A stretch of 64,000 nucleotides of DNA from Algihabitans albus (lineage in GTDB: Bacteria; Pseudomonadota; Alphaproteobacteria; Kiloniellales; DSM-21159), in NCBI RefSeq assembly GCF_003572205.1, contig NZ_QXNY01000002.1, forward strand, positions 1,025,645 through 1,089,644. Reading direction: 5' to 3'. The notes below the pieces were generated by a model. That model ran no database searches and had not been told where the DNA came from. It worked only from the letters and a program-made list of their open reading frames with translations. Each line of letters begins with the position of its first letter. Positions within the stretch are counted from its first letter, which is position 1. The position numbers were made by a program, and so were the translations under genes. Of the stretch, positions 1 through 8,742 are shown piece after piece.

Positions 1-1487
1 GTCAAAGTACGACGCACGGCGTCGTGCCAGAGCGCCAATCGCCGTTCGCGCAGGTCTGCCGGCATCTGCGGTTCGAAACGGCGATCCAGCTTCCAGCCGG
101 AGGCGAACTCGGTTCGGTCGGGCCAGACCCCGGCGGCGTGACCGGCCAACCAGGCGGCCCCCAGCGCAGTCGTCTCCAACACCGTCGGCCGGTCGACGGG
201 AGCCCCTAGAATGTCGGCCAGGCGCTGAAGGGTCCAGTCGCTGGCACTCATGCCGCCGTCCACCCGCAGCACCAGATCCTGATCGAGTGCGCCGTCGGCG
301 CGGATCGCCTCGATCAGGTCGCGGGTCTGAAAGGCAACGGCCTCCAGCGCCGCCAAGGCCAACTCCTTCGGCCCGGACCCGCGGGTCAGTCCGAAAATCG
401 CACCGCGGGCCTCGGCATCCCAATGGGGTGCCCCGAGCCCGACGAAGGCCGGTACCAGGATCACCTGTTGTTCGGGATCCGCGGTCTCGGCCAGTGCAGT
501 GCTGTCCGCCGCCCGCTCGATGATGCCGAGGCCGTCGCGCAGCCACTGCACGGCGGCGCCGGCCACGAAGATCGAGCCCTCGAGCGCATAGGTGGTCTGG
601 CCGTCGAGACGATAGGCCACGGTGGTCAGCAAGCGGTGGCCGGAAGCCACCGGCCGCGCGCCGGTATTGATCAGCGCGAAGCAGCCTGTGCCGTAGGTCG
701 ACTTCATCATGCCGGTCTCGAAACAGGCCTGGCCGACCGTGGCCGCCTGCTGGTCCCCGGCGACGCCACGGATCGGAATCGGCGCGCCGAACAGGGCCGG
801 ATCGCAGGTGCCGAAATCGTCGGCGCAGTCCTTGACCTCGGGCATCATGGCGGCGGGAATGCGCAGAAGCTCTAGCAACTCGGCGTCCCAAACCTGGCGG
901 TGGATGTCGAACAGCAGCGTGCGCGCCGCATTGGTTGCATCGGTCAGATGCAGCCGGCCGCCGGTCAAACGCCAGATCAGAAAGCTGTCGATGGTGCCGA
1001 AGGCGAGATGCCCGGCCTCCGCCGCCTCCCGCGCGCCCTCGACCTCCTCCAGCAGCCACGCAACCTTGGTGGCCGAGAAGTAGGGATCGAGCAGCAGGCC
1101 CGTACTGGCCGTCACGCGGGCTTCGTGCCCCGCCTCCTTCAGGTCGTGGCAGAGACCGGCGGTACGCCGGTCCTGCCAAACGATCGCCTTGTGGATCGGC
1201 TTGCCGTCGCGCCGATCCCAGACCACCACGGTTTCGCGCTGGTTGGTGATGCCGAGCGCGGGCAGTTGACCAGCTTCCAGCCCGGCGGCCTCCAGCGCGC
1301 CGCGCACCGTGGCGAGCGTGGTCTCCCAGATCTCCTCGGCGTCGTGCTCGACCCAGCCGGCATGGGGAAAGTACTGCGGAAATTCCTGCTGCGCCTGGCC
1401 CAGGATCGAGGTATCCGCGGCAAAGACGATGGCGCGCGTCGAGGTGGTGCCCTGGTCGATGGCCAGGACAGGGGCTTCGCGACTCAA
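1..1487 (-). CDS. glpK: Glycerol kinase, 3' end outside window
   Basis: This is an FGGY-family sugar kinase that phosphorylates glycerol to sn-glycerol 3-phosphate in the cytoplasm. The translated minus strand starts [20 protein letters not shown], the phosphate-binding DQGTTSTR motif of glycerol kinases, and continues with [13 protein letters not shown], an IVWQDRRT stretch and a [10 protein letters not shown] segment. The C-terminal half has the [12 protein letters not shown] motif. A TTG start at 1487 is chosen because an AGGGAGG ribosome site lies 6-7 bases upstream and no in-frame ATG is nearby. The frame is open to base 1, so only the last few residues are missing. No glycerol transporter or glpD is visible in the window, so the operon context is unknown. 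Confidence 0.95.
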   Translation of the reverse strand, partial: MSREAPVLAIDQGTTSTRAIVFAADTSILGQAQQEFPQYFPHAGWVEHDAEEIWETTLATVRGALEAAGLEAGQLPALGITNQRETVVVWDRRDGKPIHKAIVWQDRRTAGLCHDLKEAGHEARVTASTGLLLDPYFSATKVAWLLEEVEGAREAAEAGHLAFGTIDSFLIWRLTGGRLHLTDATNAARTLLFDIHRQVWDAELLELLRIPAAMMPEVKDCADDFGTCDPALFGAPIPIRGVAGDQQAATVGQACFETGMMKSTYGTGCFALINTGARPVASGHRLLTTVAYRLDGQTTYALEGSIFVAGAAVQWLRDGLGIIERAADSTALAETADPEQQVILVPAFVGLGAPHWDAEARGAIFGLTRGSGPKELALAALEAVAFQTRDLIEAIRADGALDQDLVLRVDGGMSASDWTLQRLADILGAPVDRPTVLETTALGAAWLAGHAAGVWPDRTEFASGWKLDRRFEPQMPADLRERRLALWHDAVRRTL

Positions 1488-1612
1488 GACCTGCCTCCCT
1501 AGTGATGGTGCGCGTTCGGCCTCGCAGCTTGAACAGCAAGGACCGTGCAATCCGTTTTTACGTCTTTCGACCTAACGCGGACGGCGCCGACTCGCAACCG
1601 CCAGCCGCTGGT

Positions 1613-1790
1613 TCAATCGGGACTGAAGGTCACCGCCTTTCGCTCCCGCCTCAGCCAGTCCAGAAACGCGGCGATCGGTTTCTCCCTTTGTCGGCCCGGA
1701 CGGGTGACGAAGAAGTATCCGAAATCCGACGATAGCGTTCTTTGGAAAGGCCGCACGAGACGCCCAGCCATCCACTGGCGCCGCGATGCC
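1613..1790 (-). pseudogene. Decayed C-terminal end of a GcvA-like LysR regulator
   Basis: About 55 codons ending at a TGA at 1613-1615 read like the last part of the LysR substrate-binding domain in GcvA-type regulators: AGRLVRPFQ, then SSDFGYFFVTRPGRQ, then IAAFLDWLRRE. No helix-turn-helix or N-terminal effector domain is found upstream in this frame, which runs into the AraC gene in a different frame. It is therefore a truncated remnant and not a gene. The rest of 1488-1922 shows no other coding signal except a stem-loop next to the AraC stop. Confidence 0.55.
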
Positions 1791-1875
1791 GCGCGCCGGT
1801 GGATGGCGGACAACAGCGAAAAGGTTGAAGGCTGGGACTCCTGAACCGCCAAAGTCTCGGCCTCCGAAAGCAATG

Positions 1876-1905
1876 ACGGCCCTCTCACCGGCGTGAGGGG
1901 GCCGT
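1876..1905. terminator. Stem-loop 3' of the AraC-family gene
   Basis: Arms ACGGCCCTCTCAC (1876-1888) and GTGAGGGGGCCGT (1893-1905) pair over 13 positions with one G-T wobble around a CGGC loop. It lies 17 bases beyond the stop codon of the minus-strand regulator. The T tract is weak on both strands, so termination may need help from Rho. Confidence 0.5.
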
Positions 1906-1922
1906 TCTTTCGGTCTGCGGCT

Positions 1923-2711
1923 TCAGCGTCTCGCGACAATCCCGGAGCGGTCGAAATAGGCACTCGGGGGAACGCCCAGCGCCTTCTTGAACATGGTCGT
2001 GAAACTACCCGGCGTCCGGTAGCCCAGGTCGAGCGCGACGGTGGTGACCGGATCGCCGGCCGCCAGACGCTCGAGGGCCAGGACGACGCGAAGCTGTTGG
2101 CGCCAGGCGGTGAAGGACATTCCGGTATCGGCCAGAAAGCGGCGGGCCAGCGTGCGTTCGCTGACATGCGCGACCTGCGCCCAGCCGCCCAAAGAGCGCT
2201 CGTCGGCCGGATTGGCCCGCAGCATCCGCATGACGCGGCGAACCCTCTCATCCTTGCCCTCCGGCAGAAGCAAAGGGCTGGCCGGCAAGGCAATCAGGCG
2301 GTCGAGCAGGACCCGTACCATACGGGCCTCCGGCCCCGCCGCCGCATAGTCCCAAGGCATCTGCGCCGCCGTGCGAATGAGTTCGCGGGTCAGCGGATCG
2401 ACCTGAACGACGGTGCAGCGCGGCGGTAGGTCGGCGCAGAGAGCCGGTGCGATGAAGATTCCGCGGAAGGCCACTTCGCGCGGATACCAGGCCCCGTGCG
2501 GCGTGCCGGGAGGCACCCAGACGGCGCGGTGCGGCGGCACCACGAAGAGCGCCTCGTCGGTTTCCACCGATACGCAGCCACGCTCGGGATAAATGAGCTG
2601 TCCGCGTCCGTGGCTGTGGCGCGCCACGCGGCGGGGGCCCGGGTGATTCCAGACTTCGCCAACGACGGGATTTGCCGCACTGTCGGCGGGATGACGCTCC
2701 AGGCCTGACAT
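1923..2711 (-). CDS. AraC family regulator with N-terminal cupin domain
   Basis: This is a cytoplasmic DNA-binding regulator of 262 residues. The N-terminal half is a cupin sensor (RHSHGRGQLIYPERG and VVPPHRAVWVPPGTPH). The C-terminal half has the two helix-turn-helix units of the AraC family (WAQVAHVSERTLARRF and VTTVALDLGYRTPGSF), ending in the usual GVPPSAYF. The start at 2711 is preferred over an upstream in-frame one because GGAAG sits seven bases before it and the extra N-terminus looks non-coding. It is divergent from the molybdenum hydroxylase genes starting at 2876, so it probably controls them and itself. A 9-bp inverted repeat overlaps its leader. Confidence 0.88.
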   Translation of the reverse strand: MSGLERHPADSAANPVVGEVWNHPGPRRVARHSHGRGQLIYPERGCVSVETDEALFVVPPHRAVWVPPGTPHGAWYPREVAFRGIFIAPALCADLPPRCTVVQVDPLTRELIRTAAQMPWDYAAAGPEARMVRVLLDRLIALPASPLLLPEGKDERVRRVMRMLRANPADERSLGGWAQVAHVSERTLARRFLADTGMSFTAWRQQLRVVLALERLAAGDPVTTVALDLGYRTPGSFTTMFKKALGVPPSAYFDRSGIVARR

Positions 2712-2716
2712 GACCG

Positions 2717-2770
2717 ATCTTCCGAAAAGTTTGACCGAGTCTCGGAAGATAGATGGGGCTCCAAGCCCCA
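2717..2770. promoter_or_regulatory. Inverted repeats in the araC/iorA divergent promoter
   Basis: ATCTTCCGA (2717-2725) is repeated in reverse complement as TCGGAAGAT (2742-2750), a perfect 9-bp match with a 16-base spacer. A second perfect repeat, TGGGGCT/AGCCCCA with a 3-base loop, follows at 2754-2770. The first repeat covers the ribosome site of the AraC gene, so a protein bound there would repress it. Regulator binding is inferred. Confidence 0.5.
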
Positions 2771-2875
2771 GATCAAACATCTAAGCAAACACCGGCTCGA
2801 TGAAGCCCATGCGAAAGAGCGGGGACGCGGTTCCCGAACCACGGTGAGAAACACCCTGGAATGCAGGAGAGCGGA

Positions 2876-3328
2876 ATGACGCAGTTCACCGTGAATGGAG
2901 AGGCTGTCGAGAGCGGGGCGCCGCCGGAGACCGCGCTGCTCTGGGTGCTACGCGAGCATCTGGGACTGACCGGCACCAAGTTCGGCTGCGGCGCCGGGAT
3001 GTGCGGCACCTGTACGGTGCACCTCGACGGTCAGCCGGCCTTTTCCTGCCTGACCCAGGTCGGGGATGTCGCGGGCCGCGAAGTCACCACGATCGAAGGT
3101 CTGTCCGCGGATGGCGACCACCCGCTGCAGCGTGCCTGGGTGGCCGAGCAGGTGCCCCAGTGCGGCTACTGCCAGTCCGGACAGATCATGCGCGCCGCCG
3201 CCCTGTTGAACGAGTCGCCCGACGCCGATGAAGGCGAGATCCGCGAGGCCATGAGCATGAACCTCTGCCGCTGCGGCACCTACAACCGGATCGTCCGGGC
3301 CGTGCAGCGCGCCGCCAGGGAGGCGTGA
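2876..3328 (+). CDS. iorA: (2Fe-2S) subunit of a xanthine-oxidase family molybdenum hydroxylase
   Basis: This small electron-transfer subunit carries two [2Fe-2S] clusters. The N-terminal plant-type ferredoxin motif is [15 protein letters not shown] (about residues 41-56) and the C-terminal helical domain has [10 protein letters not shown] and [10 protein letters not shown]. At 150 residues it matches the isoquinoline 1-oxidoreductase alpha subunit class. The ATG at 2876 is chosen over an in-frame ATG at 2861 because GGAG lies six bases upstream of it. The large subunit begins one base after its stop codon, so the two form an operon. The natural substrate, an N-heterocycle or an aldehyde, cannot be told from sequence. 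Confidence 0.93.
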   Translation: MTQFTVNGEAVESGAPPETALLWVLREHLGLTGTKFGCGAGMCGTCTVHLDGQPAFSCLTQVGDVAGREVTTIEGLSADGDHPLQRAWVAEQVPQCGYCQSGQIMRAAALLNESPDADEGEIREAMSMNLCRCGTYNRIVRAVQRAAREA

Positions 3329-3329
3329 G

Positions 3330-5567
3330 ATGATCCGCCTGACTTCGGAGTCACCCATCCCACGCCTGTCCCGCCGCAGCTTCTTGGGCGGTGCCGCCGC
3401 CCTGAGCTTCGCGGTCGGCAGCAGCGGTCTGACGCAGGTCGCCTGGTCCGCAACCGACAGCGCGGCAATGGACGATCTGGAGCCCAACATCTGGGTCCGA
3501 ATCGCCGCCGACGACAGCATCACCATCGTCTTTCCCTCGACCGAAATGGGCCAAGGCAGCTCGACCGCCCTCCCCGTCATCCTGGCAGAAGAACTGGATG
3601 CCGATTGGGACCAGGTGCGAGTCGAGCAGTTGGACCGGGACGACCGCGCCTTCGGCAATCCGCTATTCGGCGGCGTGCTCTATACGGCGGGCAGTACCGG
3701 CGTTTCCGGCTACTTCGACCCCCTGCGCAAGGCCGGAGCGCAGGCCCGGCAACTGCTCCTGCAGATCGCGGCGGATCACTGGTCGGTCCCGCGCGACTCT
3801 CTGGTCACCGAACCCGGCGTCGTCGCCCATCCGGAGACAGGCCGCCGCATGAGCTACGGCGAGATCGCGGCGCTGCCTCCCGTTGCGCTCGCCATTCCGG
3901 AGATCGCCGAAAGCGACCTGAAACCCCGCAGTGCCTACCGACTGATCGGCCAGAGCGTGCCGCGCCGCGACGTCCCGGCCAAGAGCCGGGGAACGGAAGT
4001 CTACGCCATCGACGTGCGGGTTCCCGGCATGATCTACGCCACAGTGCTGCGCAGTCCGGTGGAGGGCGAGACGCCGCGGGAGATCGACGAAACCGAAACA
4101 CTGAGCGTGGCCGGCGTCTTGCAGACCGTGGCGCTGCCGGACGGGGTTGCCGTGGCAGCGGACAGCCTGGAGGCCGCGCTGGCCGGAAGAGAGCGGCTGC
4201 AGGTCGTCTGGAGCGCGGACTCTCCCGCCCGCGCCTTCGATAGCGAGGTCGACCTGGCGAGCTATGTCGACGCCGCCGCCGACCCGGATCACAAGAGCGC
4301 GCCCTGGCGCAGCGAAGGGGACGCGGCAACGGCGCTCGCCGGGGCCGAGCGCGTTCTGGAGGCCGACTACCTGTCGGACTACGCCTACCACGCGCAGATG
4401 GAGCCGATGGCCGCGGTCGCCGCGGTCGACGCCGACGGCAAGGGCGCGGAGGTCTGGGCCGGCAGCCAGACGCAAAGCTGGACCGTCCGCACCATCACGG
4501 ACGTGCTGGAGACTACGCCCGACCGGATCCGTCTGCACATGATGACCATGGGCGGCAGCTTCGGACGGCGCACCGCGCTGACCCAGGAATACCTGCGCGA
4601 CGCCCTGCTCGTCTCCAAGGCCCTAGGCCGCCCCGTGAAGACGGTCTGGACGCGCGAGGACGATATCAAGTTCGGCTGGTTCCGGCCGGCCGCCGCTCAG
4701 AAGCTGCGGGCGGGCCTGACCGCCGACGGTCAGCTCGCCGGGTGGCATCATCGGGTCGCCACGCCCTCGGTGATCGCCTACTTCAACCCCCTGCGCTGGG
4801 AACAGGTCGACCCCAGCGACATCATCTCCATGCGCGGTGCCGAGAGTAAGTTCTACGGCATCCCCGACTTTCTGGCCGAACACGTCATCACCGAACGCCG
4901 CGCGCGGCTGGCGCCCTGGCGGGCCATCGGCGCCAGCTACACGAGCTTCGCGGCGGAGGCCTTCATGGATGAACTGGCGGAGGCCGCCGGCAGAGATCCG
5001 CTGGCCTTCCGCCTGGACCTGCTGCGGGACAATCCGCGCGGACGCCGCCTGCTGGAACGGGTCGCCGAGATGGCCGGTTGGAGCGATAGACCGCAAACCG
5101 GCGCCGTCGGAGACCGCGCGCTCGGCCTGTCCTTTGCCGGCTACGGCGATACCATGGCCGCCGGCATCGCGGAGATATCGCTCGACCGCGACAGCGGACG
5201 GATCGCGGTGCACCGCTTCTGGTCGGCCGTGGACGGCGGCCTGGTGATTTCCCCCGACAACGCCCAGGCGCAGGTCGAGGGCGGAATCATCTACGGCCTC
5301 GGCAGCGCCCTGAGGGAGCGGATCACCATCCGCAACGGCGAGGTCGAACAGAACAATTTCTACGACTACGAAATCCTGCGCGCCAACGAAGTGCCGGAGA
5401 TCGAAGTACAGTTCCAGGTCAGCGACGGCCCGCCGACCGGCATGGGCGAAGTCGGTACGCCCATGACCTCCGCAGCGGTGGCCAATGCCTTCCACGCCCT
5501 GACCGGCAAGCGGCTGCGCCACCTGCCCTTCACGCCGGACCGGGTGCTGGAGGCCTTGGCCAGCTAG
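3330..5567 (+). CDS. iorB: Molybdopterin-binding large subunit, IorB type
   Basis: This is the 745-residue catalytic subunit that would hydroxylate an aldehyde or N-heterocycle with water as oxygen donor. The N-terminus has a twin-arginine signal (SRRSFLGGAAALSFAVG), so the complex is probably folded with its cofactor and exported to the periplasm. Molybdenum cofactor segments seen are the EMGQGSSTALPVILAEEL region, MTMGGSFGRRTALTQEY, the APWRAIGASYTSFAAEAFMDE region and the C-terminal TGMGEVGTPMTSAAVANA. This layout fits IorB and not cytoplasmic XdhB/CoxL. No c-type cytochrome or MobA-like maturation gene follows, so the electron acceptor is unknown. Expression is probably controlled by the divergent AraC regulator. 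Confidence 0.9.
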   Translation: MIRLTSESPIPRLSRRSFLGGAAALSFAVGSSGLTQVAWSATDSAAMDDLEPNIWVRIAADDSITIVFPSTEMGQGSSTALPVILAEELDADWDQVRVEQLDRDDRAFGNPLFGGVLYTAGSTGVSGYFDPLRKAGAQARQLLLQIAADHWSVPRDSLVTEPGVVAHPETGRRMSYGEIAALPPVALAIPEIAESDLKPRSAYRLIGQSVPRRDVPAKSRGTEVYAIDVRVPGMIYATVLRSPVEGETPREIDETETLSVAGVLQTVALPDGVAVAADSLEAALAGRERLQVVWSADSPARAFDSEVDLASYVDAAADPDHKSAPWRSEGDAATALAGAERVLEADYLSDYAYHAQMEPMAAVAAVDADGKGAEVWAGSQTQSWTVRTITDVLETTPDRIRLHMMTMGGSFGRRTALTQEYLRDALLVSKALGRPVKTVWTREDDIKFGWFRPAAAQKLRAGLTADGQLAGWHHRVATPSVIAYFNPLRWEQVDPSDIISMRGAESKFYGIPDFLAEHVITERRARLAPWRAIGASYTSFAAEAFMDELAEAAGRDPLAFRLDLLRDNPRGRRLLERVAEMAGWSDRPQTGAVGDRALGLSFAGYGDTMAAGIAEISLDRDSGRIAVHRFWSAVDGGLVISPDNAQAQVEGGIIYGLGSALRERITIRNGEVEQNNFYDYEILRANEVPEIEVQFQVSDGPPTGMGEVGTPMTSAAVANAFHALTGKRLRHLPFTPDRVLEALAS

Positions 5568-5603
5568 TCCGGAAGGTCGCCCAGGCGCGCTACAGAGATG
5601 CCG

Positions 5604-5640
5604 GCAAGGTTCGCCGCCGTCATGGCGGGCCGAGCCTTGC
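5604..5640. terminator. Possible bidirectional terminator
   Basis: GCAAGG (5604-5609) pairs with CCTTGC (5635-5640), and an inner GCCGCC-GTCAT-GGCGG hairpin sits between them. It lies between the plus-strand hydroxylase operon and the end of the minus-strand cluster, where a shared terminator is expected. The T run is short. Confidence 0.35.
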
Positions 5641-5765
5641 TAACTTTCCGAACGTTTCATGGCGCGGGCTTGCAGCGAGACCCACCAGACAAAGCCGACG
5701 CCGATCAGGAAGATGCCCAGGCCGGCGAAGAACAGGCAGATAAACAGAGCTGGGGGAATGCCCAT
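5640..5765 (-). CDS. 41-residue single-span membrane protein
   Basis: The reading frame starts MGIPPALFICLFF, continues through about 28 hydrophobic residues rich in Gly, Phe and Leu, and ends WWVSLQARAMKRSES. One transmembrane helix with a basic C-terminal tail is predicted, placing the tail inside the cell by the positive-inside rule. A purine-rich GAGAGGAAGAG precedes the ATG at 5765. It is the last gene of the minus-strand cluster, 68 bases after the GFA-family gene. The composition looks like a real small protein, but no family is recognised and no function is assigned. Confidence 0.6.
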   Translation of the reverse strand: MGIPPALFICLFFAGLGIFLIGVGFVWWVSLQARAMKRSES

Positions 5766-5833
5766 CTCTTCCTCTCTCGGGAAGCTGGGAACAGCCGGCC
5801 TCGCGGAGCGAGGTCGCCTGTCTTCAACCCGGT

Positions 5834-6259
5834 CTAGATGGAGACGCCATACTTGGCCGCGATCTCGGCACCAGTCATGTTTTCCGTCTCGTTGGAAAAA
5901 TCGTAGAAGGCCGGCTTTTCATCGATGAAGACCTGATGATCGAAGACGAGACCCTCTTCGTTCTCGAAGAGGCCCGCGGGGACGATGAACTGCCCGTTCT
6001 CTTTCAGCCGGTAGAAAAGATGGGTTCCGCAGCTGCCGCAGAAGCCACGCTCCGCCCAGGCCGAGGAATCGAAGACCTTCACCTGATCTTCCCCCTCGAT
6101 CGCGATGTCAGTCCCGCAGTCGACGGCCAGCAGCGGCCCGCCGCTCCAACGCCGGCACATCGAGCAGTGACAGGCGCCCGCGCTGCTGCTCGCGCTCTTG
6201 GCCGTGATCTTGACCGCACCGCAGAGACACTGCCCCCGGCGTTCCGTTGCGTCCGACAT
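5834..6259 (-). CDS. GFA/CENP-V family zinc protein
   Basis: This 141-residue protein has the zinc ligands of the glutathione-dependent formaldehyde-activating family: CLCG (Cys11, Cys13), ACHCSMC (Cys30, Cys32, Cys35) and FCGSCGTH (Cys74, Cys77). The founding member was described as speeding formation of S-hydroxymethylglutathione from formaldehyde, but most members have no proven activity. A strong GGGAGGAG site precedes the ATG. It lies 43 bases after the amidase gene on the same strand as sarcosine oxidase, which releases formaldehyde or methylene-tetrahydrofolate. A formaldehyde-handling role is therefore attractive but unproven. Confidence 0.85.
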   Translation of the reverse strand: MSDATERRGQCLCGAVKITAKSASSSAGACHCSMCRRWSGGPLLAVDCGTDIAIEGEDQVKVFDSSAWAERGFCGSCGTHLFYRLKENGQFIVPAGLFENEEGLVFDHQVFIDEKPAFYDFSNETENMTGAEIAAKYGVSI

Positions 6260-6302
6260 TTGCTCCTCCCTCTGATGTCCTCTCGTGGCGAACCACGAGT
6301 GT

Positions 6303-7079
6303 CTAAGGATAAAGGTCTCGGCGCAGATCCGCGAGATAAGGATTGATCTCCCGGAGCCGGGCGATCGACTGCCTGTCGATCTCGACGGTCATCAAGGTCT
6401 CGCTCTCGGCGTCGGCCCGGCAAAGCTCGGCACCGTCCGGTCCAACCAGTGCCGAACGGCCGACGTAGGTCAGGTCGCCTTCGGTCCCGACCCGATTGAC
6501 GTAGGCGAGGAAGACGCCGTTCTCGTAGGCCCGCGCCGGAACCACCGTATCGGCGACGATGCTGTAGGGCGCCATCAGGGCGGTCGGCACCGCGATCAGC
6601 TCGGCTCCTTCGACCGCCAGAGCGCGGACCGCCTCTGGAAACTCGACGTCGTAACAGATCAGCAACCCGACCTTCAGGCCGTCCAGTTCGATCAGCGGCG
6701 GCCGGCCGGGTCCGCGCGCGAAGTGCGTCCGCTCGCCCGGTCCGAAGAGGTGTGCCTTGCGGTAAACCGCTCGGGCCGCGTCGCGGTCGACGAAGAGGAC
6801 GGCGTTATAGACCTCGTCTCCCTGCGCTTCCGGAAAGCCGAAGAGCAGCGCCAGGCCCTGCCGGGCCGCGATCTCTGCGGCACGGCTGGCGGCGGGACCG
6901 CCGGCCCGTTCCGCTAGCTCCCGGGTACGCGCGCCAATGTTGTAGCCGGTCAGGAACAGCTCCGGCGCGATCAGCAGCCGGGCACCCTGCCCCGCCGCCT
7001 CGGCGGCCTTGGCCTCCAGCAGATCCAGGTTGCCGCTCACCGATCCGGCACCGGCGGTCTGGAGGAGCGCGATCTTCAT
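6303..7079 (-). CDS. Nitrilase-superfamily carbon-nitrogen hydrolase
   Basis: This cytoplasmic amidase of 258 residues hydrolyses a C-N bond through a thiol intermediate. The catalytic triad is visible: Glu40 in LIAPELFLTGYN, Lys108 in VYRKAHLFGPGE and Cys142 in LLICYDVEFPE. The short single-domain form with KAHLF and CYDVEFPE resembles the branch holding N-carbamoyl-amino-acid and N-carbamoylputrescine amidases rather than true nitrilases. Its ATG overlaps the stop codon of the upstream ABC permease by four bases, so it is translated with the importer. Downstream of a guanidine hydrolase, an N-carbamoyl substrate is the natural guess. The exact substrate is not set by sequence. Confidence 0.88.
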   Translation of the reverse strand: MKIALLQTAGAGSVSGNLDLLEAKAAEAAGQGARLLIAPELFLTGYNIGARTRELAERAGGPAASRAAEIAARQGLALLFGFPEAQGDEVYNAVLFVDRDAARAVYRKAHLFGPGERTHFARGPGRPPLIELDGLKVGLLICYDVEFPEAVRALAVEGAELIAVPTALMAPYSIVADTVVPARAYENGVFLAYVNRVGTEGDLTYVGRSALVGPDGAELCRADAESETLMTVEIDRQSIARLREINPYLADLRRDLYP

Positions 7080-7879
7080 GTCTCACGCCCCTGCAAGGCG
7101 CCAAGCAACCGGGGCAGATTGCCGAAGCGCGCGATCAAGCCGAAGACGAGAAGCGCAACGGCGACGAAGACCACGGCGACTGCCGCCATCACCGGAGTAT
7201 AGCCGTAACGCAGGGAGTTGAAGATCTTGATCGGCAAGGTCTCGACCGTAAAGCCGGCGACCATGTAGGCGACGATATACTCGTTGAGACTCAGCACGAA
7301 GGCGAAGGCGAAACCGCTGACGATGTAAGGGCGGACCAGCGGGAAGATGACGCTGCGGAAGATCTGTCCGGGCGTGGCGCCCATGGTGGCCGCCGCCTCC
7401 ACCAGCCTGAGGTCGATCGACTGAAAGCCGAGACTGATGGTGACCATCGGCAGGGTAACGAAGAAGATCGCATGGCTGATCACCACGGTCACGAAGTCGC
7501 CGTAGAGCCCGACTGTCGCCCAGAAAGCCAGGAAACCGAGCGCCGAGATCACCGGGGGCAGCACAAAGGGCGCGGTGCCGAGGGTGTAGAGCGCCGCCGC
7601 ATAGCGCACCCGCCAGCGCCAGAGAAAGTAGGCCAAAGGCAGGGCGATGGAGACCGCGAGCGTCGCGGAGAGCAGGGCGATGGACAGGGAGTTCAGAAGT
7701 GCGTTCGACCAGCCATCGTCCCTCAGGATTTCGGCGAACCACTGCAGGCTGAAGCCGCGCGGCGGGAAGTAGAGCACGCGGCCCTCGTTCAGGGCGACGC
7801 CGGCGATCACCACCAGAGGCGCGACCAGCACCAGTCCGATCGCGCCCATGAAGAGACGAATGCCCCAGACCCCGATCAT
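7076..7879 (-). CDS. ABC transporter inner-membrane permease, PotC/PotI type
   Basis: This 267-residue permease has about six membrane spans. The EAA loop that contacts the ATPase reads VEAAATMGATPGQIFRSVIFPLV. The N-terminus MIGVWGIRLFMGAIGLVLVAP forms the first span. Its ATG at 7879 overlaps the stop of the preceding permease by four bases, and its own stop overlaps the start of the amidase gene. The family imports spermidine, putrescine and related cationic or guanidino compounds. The specificity here is undetermined. Confidence 0.9.
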   Translation of the reverse strand: MIGVWGIRLFMGAIGLVLVAPLVVIAGVALNEGRVLYFPPRGFSLQWFAEILRDDGWSNALLNSLSIALLSATLAVSIALPLAYFLWRWRVRYAAALYTLGTAPFVLPPVISALGFLAFWATVGLYGDFVTVVISHAIFFVTLPMVTISLGFQSIDLRLVEAAATMGATPGQIFRSVIFPLVRPYIVSGFAFAFVLSLNEYIVAYMVAGFTVETLPIKIFNSLRYGYTPVMAAVAVVFVAVALLVFGLIARFGNLPRLLGALQGRET

Positions 7880-8742
7880 GCGGCCACCTTCCTGCGCCCC
7901 AGCAGCAAGGTCAGACCGACCAGTGCGAGACTGACCAGCATCAGGAAGATCGCCATGGCCGCGCCGAAAGGCAGGTTCGACTGAAAAATCGTCTGATCGG
8001 TGATCATCACCGAGATGGTCCAGTGCTGCGGCCGACCGAGCAGTTGCGGCAGCAGATAGATTCCCAGCGTGAAGACGAAAGCGAGGATCAGGCTCGAGAG
8101 GATGGCGTTGCGCGACGCGCCGACGACGACCGTGAAGAAGGCCCGCAGCGGCGAGGCCCCCATGGTCATGGCCGCCTCCACCAGTTCGCGGTCCAAACGG
8201 ACCAGTGTCGGATAGAGCAGCAGCACTGTGTAAGGGAAAGCCAGGTAGCACATGCCGACCAGCAAAGCGGCAAAACCGGGCGACCAGCTTTCCGGCTGCT
8301 CCAGCAGTCCGACGGCGACCAGGAGGTTCGAGAGGCCGGCCGAGCGGCTGAGCAGGGTCGACCAGGCGAAACCGACGATCACCTCGGAGAGGCTGAGGAC
8401 CGACAACAGGAACACCAGCCAGACGATCTGCCGCCGCCGCTCCAGCCGGGTCAGCAGGTAGGTGAAGGGAAAGCCCAGGCCGACGCAGATCGCCGCCGCC
8501 AGCGCCGAGAGACCCAGCGAAAACACCAGCACGTTGCCGAAGAAGGCCGAGAGAAAGCGCGCGTAGTTGTCGAAGGTGAGACTGGGTTCGTAGAAGCCGC
8601 CCGGTACCCGCTGAAAAAAGCTGATCGTCACCATGATGCCGAAGGGCACCACGAAGAAAATCAGCAGCATCAGCGCCGGATAGAGCACCGGCGCGTGGTC
8701 GCCCAGCGTGCGAGGGATCGCCCCTGGTCGCGTCGAACTCAC
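7876..8742 (-). CDS. ABC transporter inner-membrane permease, PotB/PotH type
   Basis: This 288-residue permease has about six membrane spans, starting with PALMLLIFFVVPFGIMVTISFF. The EAA motif is VEAAMTMGASPLRAFFTVVVGA. It is translationally coupled by 4-base overlaps to the ATPase gene upstream and to the partner permease downstream. Two unlike permeases fit a PotFGHI-type importer. It would pair with the neighbouring permease as a heterodimer. Confidence 0.9.
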   Translation of the reverse strand: MSSTRPGAIPRTLGDHAPVLYPALMLLIFFVVPFGIMVTISFFQRVPGGFYEPSLTFDNYARFLSAFFGNVLVFSLGLSALAAAICVGLGFPFTYLLTRLERRRQIVWLVFLLSVLSLSEVIVGFAWSTLLSRSAGLSNLLVAVGLLEQPESWSPGFAALLVGMCYLAFPYTVLLLYPTLVRLDRELVEAAMTMGASPLRAFFTVVVGASRNAILSSLILAFVFTLGIYLLPQLLGRPQHWTISVMITDQTIFQSNLPFGAAMAIFLMLVSLALVGLTLLLGRRKVAA

